Positions 1 through 9,087 of a DNA stretch of 64,000 nt are shown here, in pieces. Below the pieces are notes generated by a model. That model was not told the DNA's origin. It made no database searches and saw nothing but the letters and a program-made list of their open reading frames with translations. The DNA lies in assembly GCF_047948215.1 (NCBI RefSeq), contig NC_134465.1, positions 40,648,153-40,712,152 of the forward strand, written 5' to 3'. Positions within the stretch are counted from its first letter, which is position 1; each line of letters starts with the position of its first letter. Origin of the DNA: Lycorma delicatula (lineage: Eukaryota; Arthropoda; Insecta; Hemiptera; Fulgoridae). The translations under genes and the position numbers were made by a program.

Positions 1-519
1 ATAGCACAGGCGAAACGAGCCTTCAGTAAGAAATATAATTTGTTTACATCAAAAATTAATTTAAATGTCAGGAAAAGATTTTTGAAAGTATATGTTTGGA
101 GTGTCGCTTTATATGGAAGTGAAACTTGGACAATCGGAGTATCTGAGAAGAAAAGATTAGAAGCTTTTGAAATGCGGTGTTATAGGAGAATGTTAAAAAT
201 CAGATGGGTGGATAAAGTGACAAATGAAGAGGTATTGCGGCAAATAGATGAAGAAAGATGCATTTGGAAAAATATAGTTAAAAGAAGAGACAGACTTATA
301 GGCCACATACTAAGGCATCCTGGAATAGTCGCTTTAATATTGGAAGGACAGGTAGAAGGAAAAAATTGTGTAGGCAGGCCACGTTTGGATATGTAAAACA
401 AATTGTTAGGGATGTAGGATGTAGAGGGTATACTGAAATGAAACGACTAGCACTAGATAGAGAATCTTGGAGAGCTGCATCAAACCAGTCAAATGACTGA
501 AGACAAAAAAAAAACCCAA
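1..519 (+). pseudogene. RTE-type LINE, 3' end (C-terminus of endonuclease/reverse transcriptase), copy A
   Basis: The window opens inside a LINE copy. The frame at 40-396 matches the last part of the 986-residue polyprotein at 27813-30773, including the stretches SETWTIG and EAFEM-CYRRMLKIRW and the basic RRDRLIGHILRHPG segment. One base is missing near 386 relative to the intact copy (ggatatg instead of ggagtatg), which ends the frame early; the downstream codons for the ESWRAASNQSND terminus are still there up to about 500. The copy ends with the family 3' signature, the stem-loop CAGTCAAATGACTG followed by AAGAC and poly(A). The 5' part lies outside the window, so its full length is unknown. 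It is non-functional by itself. Confidence 0.9.
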
Positions 520-523
520 AAAA

Positions 524-890
524 ATGAACGATCCGCCCGACTCGACGCTGTTATTGATGAAATTATTATCGATGCACTTCAGCGCAATCCAGACGTGAGT
601 ACGTCTTTCTAAGCGGATCGGAGTTTCCCATTCGATGGCTTGGAGAATACTTAACCAAAAAAAGTTATATCCTTATCATAAACTGCCGGTTCAACATCTA
701 CACCTAGGAGACGGTTCGCTTCGCTTCGAGTTTTACAACTGGTGAAATACAAATCAACTCTATAAGTATGTTCTGTTTACCGACGAGGCAAATTTCGCTC
801 GAGATGGCACCAACAACTTACGCGATAAGCAAATCCTCATGATGTAAATCCTCATGAAACGATGGAAGACGATTTTCAGACCTTCTTCAC
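524..890 (+). pseudogene. Tc1/mariner-superfamily transposase fragment (DUF4817-associated type)
   Basis: Reading forward with one in-frame stop and one frame change, this encodes part of a DDE transposase: a helix-turn-helix-like segment (MAWRILNQKKLYPYH), then the first catalytic block LFTDEANF with its Asp codon at 782-784, then the family-typical RDGTNN. FTDEA(N/T)F-RDG-NN is known from insect transposons whose N-terminus is the DUF4817 helix-turn-helix; such an N-terminus is seen at 51823. The second and third acidic residues are missing. It sits directly after the poly(A) of one LINE tail and before another. A short direct duplication of CAGACCTTCTTCACAAT lies near 878-913. Confidence 0.7.
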
Positions 891-913
891 AATCAGACCT
901 TCTTCACAATCTC

Positions 914-960
914 TTGGAGAGCTGCATCAAACCAGTCAAATGACTGAAGACAAAAAAAAA
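914..960 (+). mobile_element. RTE LINE, extreme 3' tail only
   Basis: About 45 bases match only the last codons and 3' stem-loop of the RTE family (CTTGGAGAGCTGCATC, then CAGTCAAATGACTG, AAGAC and A-rich tail). It is either a strongly 5'-truncated insertion or a remnant, next to a second tail ending at 519. Confidence 0.8.
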
Positions 961-1621
961 AAATAAAAAAAAATATATATATATATATAAAGCTTCGCTT
1001 CACTTTAGCTGTATTTTTGATCCCATCGGACAAAGAAGCATCGCTGAATCTATGTTTTTTTTTTAAATGGGATATAATTTTATATTTAAAAAAAATTATT
1101 TTTCTTTGTGTAACGTAAAATGAATGTAATCGATCGATCGGGGAGAGAAATTGATTTTTTTTCCGTTTTGAGGTATGAGGAGAACGAATACTATTCACTT
1201 AAAATTAAATTTCGATCTATATAATAAAGTTGTGGCTCGAAAATCTGGACCAATTTCATTAAAATTTAGGTATGCCGTAGAATTCTATCTGAAGTTGTGC
1301 ATATAAGAATTTGATGAGAATTGGTCGAGTCGTTCTTCAGTTATGCTCAATTTAAGATCCTGAACAGTCAATATAATTTAAAGTTATGTGAACTATGTAT
1401 CGGTGTATTTTTCATACGCGCTTTGTCATAGTGGTAATCCAGTTAAAACTTGATGCTTGTGTATGGGGTCCGTTCGTTATTTTTAATTATTTCATCAAAT
1501 TACGTTTATAATAATTTAATCTTCTTATAAAGATAAAATACATTTTAATATTAAATAAAAAAAATTATACTAATAATAAAAATTATCTTATAATTTTCTC
1601 ATTTAATTTATATTTTGTATA
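961..1621. other. AT-rich non-coding stretch
   Basis: It starts with a short TA microsatellite (about 971-988). The rest is AT-rich with no convincing coding signal; the minus-strand frame at 893-1198 runs across the LINE tail and has no recognisable motif. I see nothing else that can be assigned. Confidence 0.5.
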
Positions 1622-2691
1622 TTTCTTCCCCAGAAATTTATACAAAATAATTAAACAAAAATATTTTTCTAGAAAAAATAACCAAAGTCGGTCTTCTTGC
1701 GCTTAAATTAAAAAAAAAAAAAATCTTCTTTAAATACGTAAATAAATAGGGTCATGAAAGTAAGAATCTGTTTTAATTTTATTACGAGAGATGTGAAGGG
1801 TAAATTAAAATTTCTATGCAAATCATTACCGGTTTTCTTCTTTTTTTTAAAATTTATTTTGAATTAAAAATACTTTAAGGAATTTAAGCCTTAGGCCCGT
1901 ACATAATTTTAAGGTCGATCTTTCTCTTGCTTAATGTCATACGCGTTTGTGGAAGGGAGGAGATATTATTAATACCCCGGTTAATCTTTATTAACATGAA
2001 TTTATATATGTGCGCACTGCTTCCAGGAAAAAAAGTGTTTATTAAAAACACGAATGAAATAAGATTTTCGCTGATTTCTCTCTCTTGCTGATTTCTTTTT
2101 TTTTTATCATTAATTTGGCAGGTCACCAAGAATTAAATTGACAGCTTAACTAGTTTAGTTATCATGTAGAGAGGGGTTAACGAGAGTTTGTTTTTATATA
2201 AATTATCATGTGTCTGTGCATGTATATATATTAAAACTGGGGCACAGACTGTTGATAGACAAGGACAAAGATAGCTGAAAAATTGGTTTAACCATTCCGA
2301 CGTCGATTGTTGGTGCTTTGATGATCCACAGCCCATTAGATTTAAAAGCGATCATGTCAGAACGATTCAACGATGACCCAGTTCGGTTCAGTTATTTATC
2401 TTTATTTATTTTATTATACAAATAATATTGCAATACGATTATCTTTGTACATTACAACATGATTTTTCTTGAACTTAAACTTCTGTGTTGCAAACAAGAG
2501 AAGGGTTATTTGCGTAACCATAATGAATTTTTTTTTCTAATCTCTTATCATATCTTGTCTTGGTTTTTTATCTGAAGAAATTAATCTACATCTTTTTGAT
2601 TGAAAAAAATTATTTAAGAAAAAAAGTTCACTTTAGAATCGTTGACGTTATCATCATAATTACATTTGTCCTAAGGCAGGTCCTTGGCCAT

Positions 2692-3959
2692 GACCCATCG
2701 GGTTGGGTCTAGTGGTGGACGCGTCTTCCCAAATCAGTTGATTTGGAAGTCGAGAGTTCCAGCGTTCAAGTCCTAGTAAAGCCAGCTATTTTTACACGGA
2801 TTTGAATACTAGATCGTGGATACCGGTGTTCTTTTGTGGTTGGTGAAAAAAAACAATTTTTTACTTTTTAATACGAGTTGTTTTGGTTTTTTTAAAAGAA
2901 AATCATGTATTAAAAAATTTTTTAAATCTACTTATTTCTTTAATTACTCGGCTATATTTTTTTGAATGTAAGATAAACAGATTCATTCGGTCGAAAACCT
3001 TAAACTGAATTAGGTTTTATACATATTTTGTTATATGTATATTTTTTTAATTTCTATTCTATGTCTCGTTTGATATTTACCAAATATTTTGTTAACAGTC
3101 CGGGAATTTTTCAAGCTGTCAGTCTGTTGTCTGGTTTAATGCACTTTTCTATTCCTTTCTATTTTGGGTTATTTTTTCTAATTTTTTCACATAAAACTTA
3201 CTTTAATAGAGAATTTTTTATAATAATTGATGAATAAAACATTAGAGAAAACACAGTAACATGCTATTTTATACCCATAATTTTAGACATTCTCCATATT
3301 TACATATTTTGCGTATTAAAAATATAAACATTATTGCTTATAATTATAAATTATAAATATAATCCAACCAAAAACCTTCGCTCGCTAACCTTGACTAATA
3401 AACAGTAATGTTTTGATTCCCAACAAAAAATCTTTTTTTGAATGTTTCCTTCACTTCATGAGTCAAATCTTACTAATTTTGGTAAAAAGGCAAAATCACT
3501 TGTTAAGCAACTAAACGTTTGTGAAATGAACAATTACAAACACATCAGTATCGCATCTTAAGTGCTCTCATAATACAGTGTAATCGTATTTTCTCTTTCT
3601 TTGATTTGCGTATAAATCTAGCAATATTTTGCATAGTATTGTAAAAGTACTGAAACTCATTAATTCATTGAAAACTGCAGGCGGGAAGATAACCGTAAAA
3701 ATCAGCTGATTTGGAAGTCGAGAGTTGCAGCGTTCAAGTCCTAGTAAAGCCAGCTATTTTTACACGGATTTGAATACTAGATCGTGGATACCGGTGTTCT
3801 TTGGTGGTTGGGTTTCAATTAACCACACATCTCAGGTATGGTCGAACTGATAATGTACAAGACTACACTTCATTCACACTCATACACATCATCCTCATTC
3901 ATCCTCTGAAGTATTATCTATACGGTGGTTACCGGAGGCTAAACAGGAAAAAGAAAGAA
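2692..3959 (+). mobile_element. Composite SINE carrying an 860-bp passenger, with 14-bp target duplication
   Basis: The unit is flanked by the perfect direct repeat AGGTCCTTGGCCAT (2678-2691 and 3960-3973). The paralogous block at about 54930 shows the related uninterrupted sequence. Order inside: a SINE head with box-A-like GGTCTAGTGGTGG and box-B-like GTTCAAGTCC (2692-2841); an 860-bp segment (2842-3701) nearly identical to 24103-24956; then the same SINE from its internal ATCAGCTGATTTGG to its 3' end (3702-3959). A 69-codon frame at 3028-3237 recurs in the other copy but looks like a by-product of recent duplication. The structure fits reverse transcription starting in a SINE tail, reading into upstream flank, then switching to a second SINE RNA. 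Confidence 0.75.
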
Positions 3960-4125
3960 AGGTCCTTGGCCATAAGCGTCTCCATTTTTCTATAATTTTT
4001 ACTGCTTTCCATCCTCTTTCCTTTACACCTTCTATTGATCTCTTTAGCTCTGTTTCAATCAATCCTTCTACTCTCACGATATGTATCGGCCGATTAATCT
4101 TTTGTTTTGTTTTCATTATGTTTCA

Positions 4126-4500
4126 ACAGAATGTTCAAAAACTGACGCAACCTTATGGGAAATTAAGTAATTTACAATAGTTGTTAAAAGTGGCCCTCCA
4201 TTATGCAATTCACATAATCGAATAAGACGTTGCACACTCTTAAACACATGTAACGTTTGTTGAGGAATTACAGCGATGCGTCTTTGATTCGGAAACGTGT
4301 GAGGATGAGTGTTGTAAGTGACATCCTTAAGGTGTGTATCCCCACAAGAAAAAGTCAGGAAACGATAAATCAGGATACCGAGGAGGCCACAACACCTTCG
4401 AAATCACTTATCCGTGTAAACACTGATCCAATAAATTCGTATTGTTGTCGGCTGTATTAGGTAGCAGTTTCCCGCTAAAACCGCGTGTACTCTACCCGGT
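4126..4500 (-). pseudogene. Mariner-like family M1, 3' fragment (transposase C-terminus)
   Basis: The low-coordinate end carries the M1 terminal repeat in the form ACAGAATGTTCAAAAACTG, to be compared with TACAGAGCGTTCAAAAAGTGA at 14016. Read on the minus strand, broken codons match the end of a transposase following the third catalytic block (a degraded form of PDFFLWGYLKD) and the ERCVA/LQ-V-KSVQRRVQLC region. The same fragment, similarly truncated, is at 55108-55520 in the paralogous block, so truncation predates block duplication. The transposase would bind its own termini; this piece cannot encode it. Confidence 0.65.
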
Positions 4501-4526
4501 CTGCAGGTATAGTGTTATACCTGCAG
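4501..4526. repeat. Perfect 11-bp hairpin
   Basis: Arms CTGCAGGTATA (4501-4511) and TATACCTGCAG (4516-4526) are exact reverse complements around the 4-nt loop GTGT. It is not preserved at the paralogous place near 55490. Confidence 0.85.
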
Positions 4527-4689
4527 AATCGCTCACTGTTTTATAATGAAATTATTATAAAATCGGAAAACAATTTTGATTTCGGATAGCAAAATATAAT
4601 ACAGCTTTCCAAAAAAATATTTAAAATTTTACGGCAAATAAAAAAGTTGATATAGATAAAATATGGTACGAATATTCAAAATTGAAATT
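4527..4689. other. Short AT-rich spacer before hAT relic
   Basis: No coding or structural signal beyond the hairpin preceding it. In the paralogous block this position holds the middle portion of the same hAT transposase, so a deletion here is likely. Confidence 0.35.
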
Positions 4690-4952
4690 TATAATTCAGA
4701 AGAAACTAAACTAGGATTGTTCAAGATTTTTAGCGATACGTTAACCTTTCTCCAAACTAACCCTGAATTATTAACCTTTCCTTCGTACGCGTAAATAACA
4801 TTAAGGTAACTTTTCAAGCATCCAGCGCAGACTGCGAACGTGGATTTTCGGTTATGAATTTCATAAAAACAAAATATCGAAACAGATTCGAAAATGAACA
4901 CTCGGTTATAAGAATTAAATTACGTTTAGCCAATGGTCAAAAATATAAATGA
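4690..4952 (+). pseudogene. hAT transposase, C-terminal dimerisation region
   Basis: Forward codons encode a decayed hAT C-terminus. LFKIFSDTLTFLQTNPELL is read first, then after a frame change and a stop the diagnostic block SSADCERGFSVMNFIKTKYR and NRFENEHSVIRIKLRLANGQ, ending at the TGA at about 4950. The S-x-x-CERGFS-MN-IKTK-RNR pattern is the hAT dimerisation (hATC) signature, resembling ZNF862/ZMYM-like domesticated relatives. The N-terminal BED finger and catalytic core are missing here; an internal part of a matching hAT protein lies at 55920-56125 in the paralogous block. Non-functional. Confidence 0.75.
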
Positions 4953-5214
4953 AGTTTACGAAGAACGGATTCGATGAGAGACAGAAGACAAGAAGTTCAA
5001 AAATGTTAAGAAAAATGTTAATCTAAAATAAAAAAAAGTTACCTAGTCGTTTTTGTTTAAGTATATTTACACATATAACACATTGATTAATTGATAAATA
5101 TGTAAATAATAGCAATAAAAAAACTTTGCGAAAATTAATTTTTGAAAATTGTTTTGGTTACAATTGATTTTTTTATGCGTATCTTTAAAAAAAATTTAAA
5201 GGAAACTTTGGTCA

Positions 5215-5585
5215 CGAATGTAATAAATCAGTTTGCAGCGCCTTTGTTGTGGAAAAGCCCTCTCCATCTGTGAATTTCCGAATATTATCACCGTTTTTGA
5301 CGCCAAGCAGTATACAATTAACAAATCCAAAAGTCACCGACTCCCAGATAAAACCGTGTCATTGTTTACCGTTATTCGATAAGCGCATTAGAAGCGGTAA
5401 GAATTTTGCACTCTAAAAAGATTTCTTTTCTCAGAGATACGTCAACTATTTCTGTTCTAGCCGATCACAACTCGCGCATGAAATTCTACTGAGTTCCAAA
5501 TCATATCGGAATTTCCCGAATGAGCGCGCCGACTATGCCGGCCTTTATTAGTCGTGCTGTTAAAGATTTTTCCAATTCTCTTATA
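5215..5585 (+). pseudogene. RNase H domain relic of a non-LTR retrotransposon
   Basis: Several frames must be joined, but the order of motifs fits a LINE-encoded RNase H: TVFDAKQY (first acidic motif area), SISALEAVRILHS (compare the usual DS-SAL-A) and VPNHIGI followed after a frame change by NERADYAG (compare G-H-GI-GNE-AD). Elements with such a domain belong to I-, LOA- or R1-related clades. The same region, with different mutations, is at 57595-57930. It ends at a 507-bp insertion and resumes after it. The call rests on motif order rather than a clean alignment. Confidence 0.5.
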
Positions 5586-6092
5586 TTAAGCAGGGTGCTA
5601 TTCACCACCCGCTTATGTGTCCCAACCGCTCACTTGTCAAACTATATCTAGATCGGGGAGGCGCACCCCTTGTTATTAATTACTATAAGTCATTAAAGTT
5701 AATAATATAAAAGACAGCAATTTAGGCTGTCACGCCTCGGTTGCTGTATGCCAGCCAATGCCTGTCCACCATTTAAAGCGCTTGGAGCTTGTATCTGGCT
5801 GGTGGCCAGCCATTATCTCAGGAAAAACTTCCCACATCGGCGCTATAGGAATCAGTATAACCCAGATTAATTAAAAAACTCTAGCGATGACGGTTGAACT
5901 TCGCAACCTCATCGAGAAATTTTCAATTCTACTTAATCCGCTCACGCTGATAGGTAGCTCATTAGGAGCTTTTAGGTAACGAGGTCGTTAAACTGTTTCA
6001 GAGGCACAGTAGCCGTATCTTGGCACTGACATTTGGTCTATGCTCTAGGGCGACCGAATGGGGTGGTGGGGGGAGAAATGCCAGTTAACCAA
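5586..6092. mobile_element. 507-bp insertion with 12-bp target duplication
   Basis: AATTCTCTTATA occurs at 5574-5585 and again at 6093-6104. The paralogue at about 57950 has the uninterrupted TCCAATTTTCTTATACGG. The insert is more GC-rich than its surroundings and non-coding as far as I can see. It contains a small hairpin GACAGC...GCTGTC near 5713-5732. Its right end, GAAATGCCAGTTAACCAA, resembles a stretch at about 31944. Probably a truncated non-LTR element or SINE-like retrosequence of unknown family. Confidence 0.75.
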
Positions 6093-6104
6093 AATTCTCT
6101 TATA

Positions 6105-6435
6105 CGGATAATTCGTGTCGAGCGATGCAGCGAATGAAATCCTGATTTCGACGTATGAAACCAAATTAACACGCCGATCAAGCGATATCCCCATACATCT
6201 CCGATATAATTGCCGTTTAAGTGTTGATCTCTATCATAGCCTTCTGTTTTATGGCTTTACGTCGTAGATTTAAGACTGCAAAATAATAATGGAAGTATTT
6301 CGGGTGAAAACAATAGAATGCTAGATAATAATTTTAGTTTTGTATATAAATAGAGAGATGTGATATTTTATATTTATAAGTTATTAGCTTTTTGTATCTA
6401 TAATATTTTTTTTTATTACGCCGTTTCATGTCGGT
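6105..6435 (+). other. Continuation of RNase-H LINE relic, probable 3' region
   Basis: This stretch continues 5215-5585 after the insertion and aligns with 57960-58260. Starting CGGATAATTCGTGTCGAGCG, it probably encoded the region after RNase H, then becomes AT-rich and non-coding. No catalytic motif can be read. Confidence 0.4.
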
Positions 6436-6646
6436 TGTGAAAAGTAATTTTATTTTAGTTGTTGCACGCATTACACACAACTTAATTAAAAATATTTATC
6501 ATTTTACTTAAATATAATATTTTATCGTTTATTTAATTTAATAATTCTAACTAAAGCGCGCGCGTATACCGTATTTAATTCGCGCGAGTGTGGCGGTACT
6601 AGCGGCGACGTTTTCTACTAACTAAGCTAATGATATTTCACAACTT

Positions 6647-7393
6647 TTTTTTCCCCCCTACATCCCCGAGCCGGACATCCAATTAAGTATACTCGACTCG
6701 GGGACGTGTCCTTTCCGGATCTTTTAATTGCCTGCCTCTAATCTCCGACGGAAGAAACCGCTATGCTGTTCCCAGCCTCCCCGCCGGAGATCAGGTCTCG
6801 GTCTTTCCTTTTGCCAGCCTCAAACCGACGGCGCAGAAGCCGAAGCCGCCAAAGCGTTTCCGGGAACCCACACCGCCGGCCGGGTCTCGGTCTTTTCATT
6901 AATTCACACCTAACGGACCCAAGGAGTCCCCGCTCCATCACGGGAACTCACACACCAGGGCATGTGAGTCCTCAGGAACGGGGGTGTCCTCCCAGCCCTG
7001 CTATTAACTAAAACCCTCAGTATCCCAGTCGTCTTGCATCATGTTCTTTTATTCTGAGGTCTGCACTTGCAAAATTATGCCGGTTTGCGGACATACCCAA
7101 GAGCCACTCCGAGAGCTGCTCCGGTCGGGTACGCATCAGTCCTGCATTTATACGATGTTCCTTCCATTGTCTGCACACAAAAATAGTGTGTTCGGCATCG
7201 TAAACCGCATCGCAGTAACAGGAGATGGGTGACTCTCTCCTGCCAAACCTATGCAGGTATTGTTCAAACCCACCATGTTCCGACATGAGTTGCGTTGTGT
7301 GGTAATCTAATTCGCTATGAAAGCGATCTAGCCAAGCATCCAGGTCCGGGATAATTCTTCTGGTCCATGCGGCCACTGCTGAACCCACCATAC
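6647..7393 (-). mobile_element. 5'-truncated R1-like LINE insertion with 10-bp target duplication
   Basis: TTCACAACTT flanks both sides (6637-6646 and 7394-7403), and the paralogue at about 58320 has the single uninterrupted site followed by ACATAG. The element lies on the minus strand: its coding end is at 7391-7017, then a GC-rich 3' untranslated part, then a short T/C-rich tail at 6644-6657. It sits in the left arm of the long-inverted-repeat element. Confidence 0.85.
7017..7391 (-). CDS. C-terminal part of R1-like LINE reverse-transcriptase protein (truncated)
   Basis: An open frame of 124 codons on the minus strand gives the post-RT C-terminal domain of R1/LOA-type LINEs. LDAWLDRFHSELDYHTTQLM is followed by the EHGGFEQYLHRFG motif (usually GHG-F--YL-RF) and a zinc-knuckle-like C-Y-C-x8-EH-x4-C around residues 58-73 (SCYCDAVYDAEHTIFVC). 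In intact elements this domain follows the reverse transcriptase and helps bind RNA or target DNA. The apparent ATG lies at the insertion boundary, so the frame starts there only because the element is 5'-truncated; it is not a real start. A distinct relative is at 60975-62121. Confidence 0.75.
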   Translation of the reverse strand: MVGSAVAAWTRRIIPDLDAWLDRFHSELDYHTTQLMSEHGGFEQYLHRFGRRESPISCYCDAVYDAEHTIFVCRQWKEHRINAGLMRTRPEQLSEWLLGMSANRHNFASADLRIKEHDARRLGY

Positions 7394-7599
7394 TTCACAA
7401 CTTACATAGAACAAATTTCACTCATACGGTCGGAATACCGGTGTAACCGCGAGGCTTACCGCACCAGGTACCGAGTGCCTGTACTGAGTGACGGTCAAGA
7501 TTCAGTGAAAAATTCATATGCCGAAATTGGACCGATTACAATACTTTCCCTTGTAGAGCTATAGAAGATTTTTTCCCGAAAGTAAAGTGAAACTTAAGT

Positions 7600-8500
7600 G
7601 AAAAGAATTTACAAAAAATAAAAAATGAAAATTTATTCGTAAAAGATATTTTTTACGATTAGTAAACATTACAAAACGTCAACATATATTCAGGTTGATT
7701 TTTAAAACGTCTTTTTTAAAGACTTTTTAATTGTATTAATAATGACAAGTTTATTGGTGTTAGAATCGATGTTAAAATAATCAACATGAATATGCGATTC
7801 TTGAATAATAATTGGTATCTATCAGACCGTGATAAGATTTTGTGTGGTTTGGTTCGTTTGTTTGTAGATTTATTACAATAGCCAAGGTTCGCCAAAGTCA
7901 AGCCAATAAGGAGTAAGTGCTTGATTTGTATTCTGTTTATCACAAATAAACAGGGAAGAATAATTTATAGTCGATTGTCGTTCAACGTTTCAATATATTT
8001 GAATAGATGTCCCAAGTATATTCAACGTACAAAAATAAACGTTCTCTTTGTACATTCTTTTATATATTTATTTATTTTCATTCTTTTCCTCTTTCTCATC
8101 ACGTCTTTTTTTTATCTTCTTACTTTTTCCTTAAATTGTTCTTTTAGAATAGTAATCGTATTTCGATACTTGCGTTCTAATGATTATTTTTGCATATATT
8201 TATTTATTTAGAGGTTTCTTATACCATTGTTTAACTGTAAACTTGAAAGGTTATTACGAATTATTGTTCTGTAGATAAAGATTTTATTTATATACGCCAT
8301 CCTTCACAAACGATCGTTTAATATTATGAATTTAAAAATCTCCTTACCCTGTAGAAAATTTGAGCCGAATGAATAATTTTTAAACTTACGGTAATTAACG
8401 CCAAGTTTTATTCCAGTTGAGCTCGGCTAGACTTTGCATTATTTTCCGTGAACCACAGGCGATACGAACAATAAATGGTGTTTTATTTCAGTGTAGAGAC
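7600..8500. other. Interior of long-inverted-repeat element, no recognised gene
   Basis: AT-rich sequence that aligns with 59190-60080 in the other copy. Frames such as 7921-8211 and its counterpart at 59504-59731 share residues, but they are hydrophobic low-complexity translations of T-rich DNA and carry unrelated indels, so I do not call a gene. Confidence 0.5.
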
Positions 8501-8502
8501 AG

Positions 8503-8516
8503 TGACAGAGAGAGAG

Positions 8517-8557
<41 letters not shown>

Positions 8558-8569
8558 GAGAGAGAGAGC
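8503..8569. repeat. AG/GA microsatellite
   Basis: Almost uninterrupted GA dinucleotides with a few substitutions. The paralogous position near 60075 has only a short GA run, so the tract expanded in this copy. Confidence 0.95.
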
Positions 8570-8664
8570 CTTCTGACTTATTTTCTAAATTAATTTAATT
8601 ACCTTATTTTTTAACGTTATTTTTTCTACGGCTGTATTATAACGTTTGAATTACGCGGCTGAAA

Positions 8665-8696
8665 TCTGTATCATAATGTGGGTCATTACGACACAG
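8665..8696. repeat. Imperfect hairpin in LIR element
   Basis: CTGTATCATAATG (8665-8677) faces CATTACGACACAG (8684-8696) with two mismatches. The homologous hairpin at 60195-60225 is perfect. Confidence 0.7.
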
Positions 8697-8731
8697 ATTT
8701 CCATTATGATGTAGATCAAATCGTAGGAACG

Positions 8732-8978
8732 GCAGCTGATTTGGAAATCGAGAGTTTCAGCGTTCAAATCCTAGTAAAGACAGTTACATTTATATGGATA
8801 TGAATATGAGATCGTGGACACCGGTGTTCTTTGTTGGTTGGGTTTCAATTAACCACACATCTCAGAAACGGTCGACTTGAATTGTACAAGACTACAATTC
8901 ATTCACATTCAAACATATCATCCTCTGAAGTAATACCTTACGGTGGTTCCGGAGGGTAAAACAAATAGAAGAACAAGA
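8732..8978 (+). mobile_element. SINE family S1, 5'-truncated copy
   Basis: Starts at CAGCTGATTTGGAAATCGAG, internal to the S1 consensus, so the box-A head is missing. Box-B-like GTTCAAATCC is present. The body (GTGGACACCGGTGTTCTTTG) and the 3' domain (CCTCTGAAGTAATACCTTAC, then GGTGGTTCCGGAGGG) follow. It is absent from the paralogous block at about 60225. Confidence 0.8.
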
Positions 8979-9054
8979 AGTGTCCAGCCGATGAAAAGCC
9001 TTTTCTATTTGACCACTGAACGATCAGAAGCGGAGACTTGTTTTATGAATCAGC

Positions 9055-9056
9055 TG

Positions 9057-9082
<26 letters not shown>
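9055..9082. repeat. Poly(T) tract
   Basis: About 26 consecutive T residues directly before the right arm of the long-inverted-repeat element. The paralogue has only a short T run near 60296. Confidence 0.9.

Positions 9083-9087
<5 letters not shown>

Noticed and set aside
3028..3237. 69-codon frame also present at 24286-24495
   Set aside because: The DNA of both copies is nearly identical throughout, so the shared frame carries no evidence of selection; the peptide is a hydrophobic translation of T-rich DNA.
7921..8211. 96-codon hydrophobic frame with a relative at 59504-59731
   Set aside because: Frame length differs between copies because of indels, and the residues reflect T-rich sequence; no motif.
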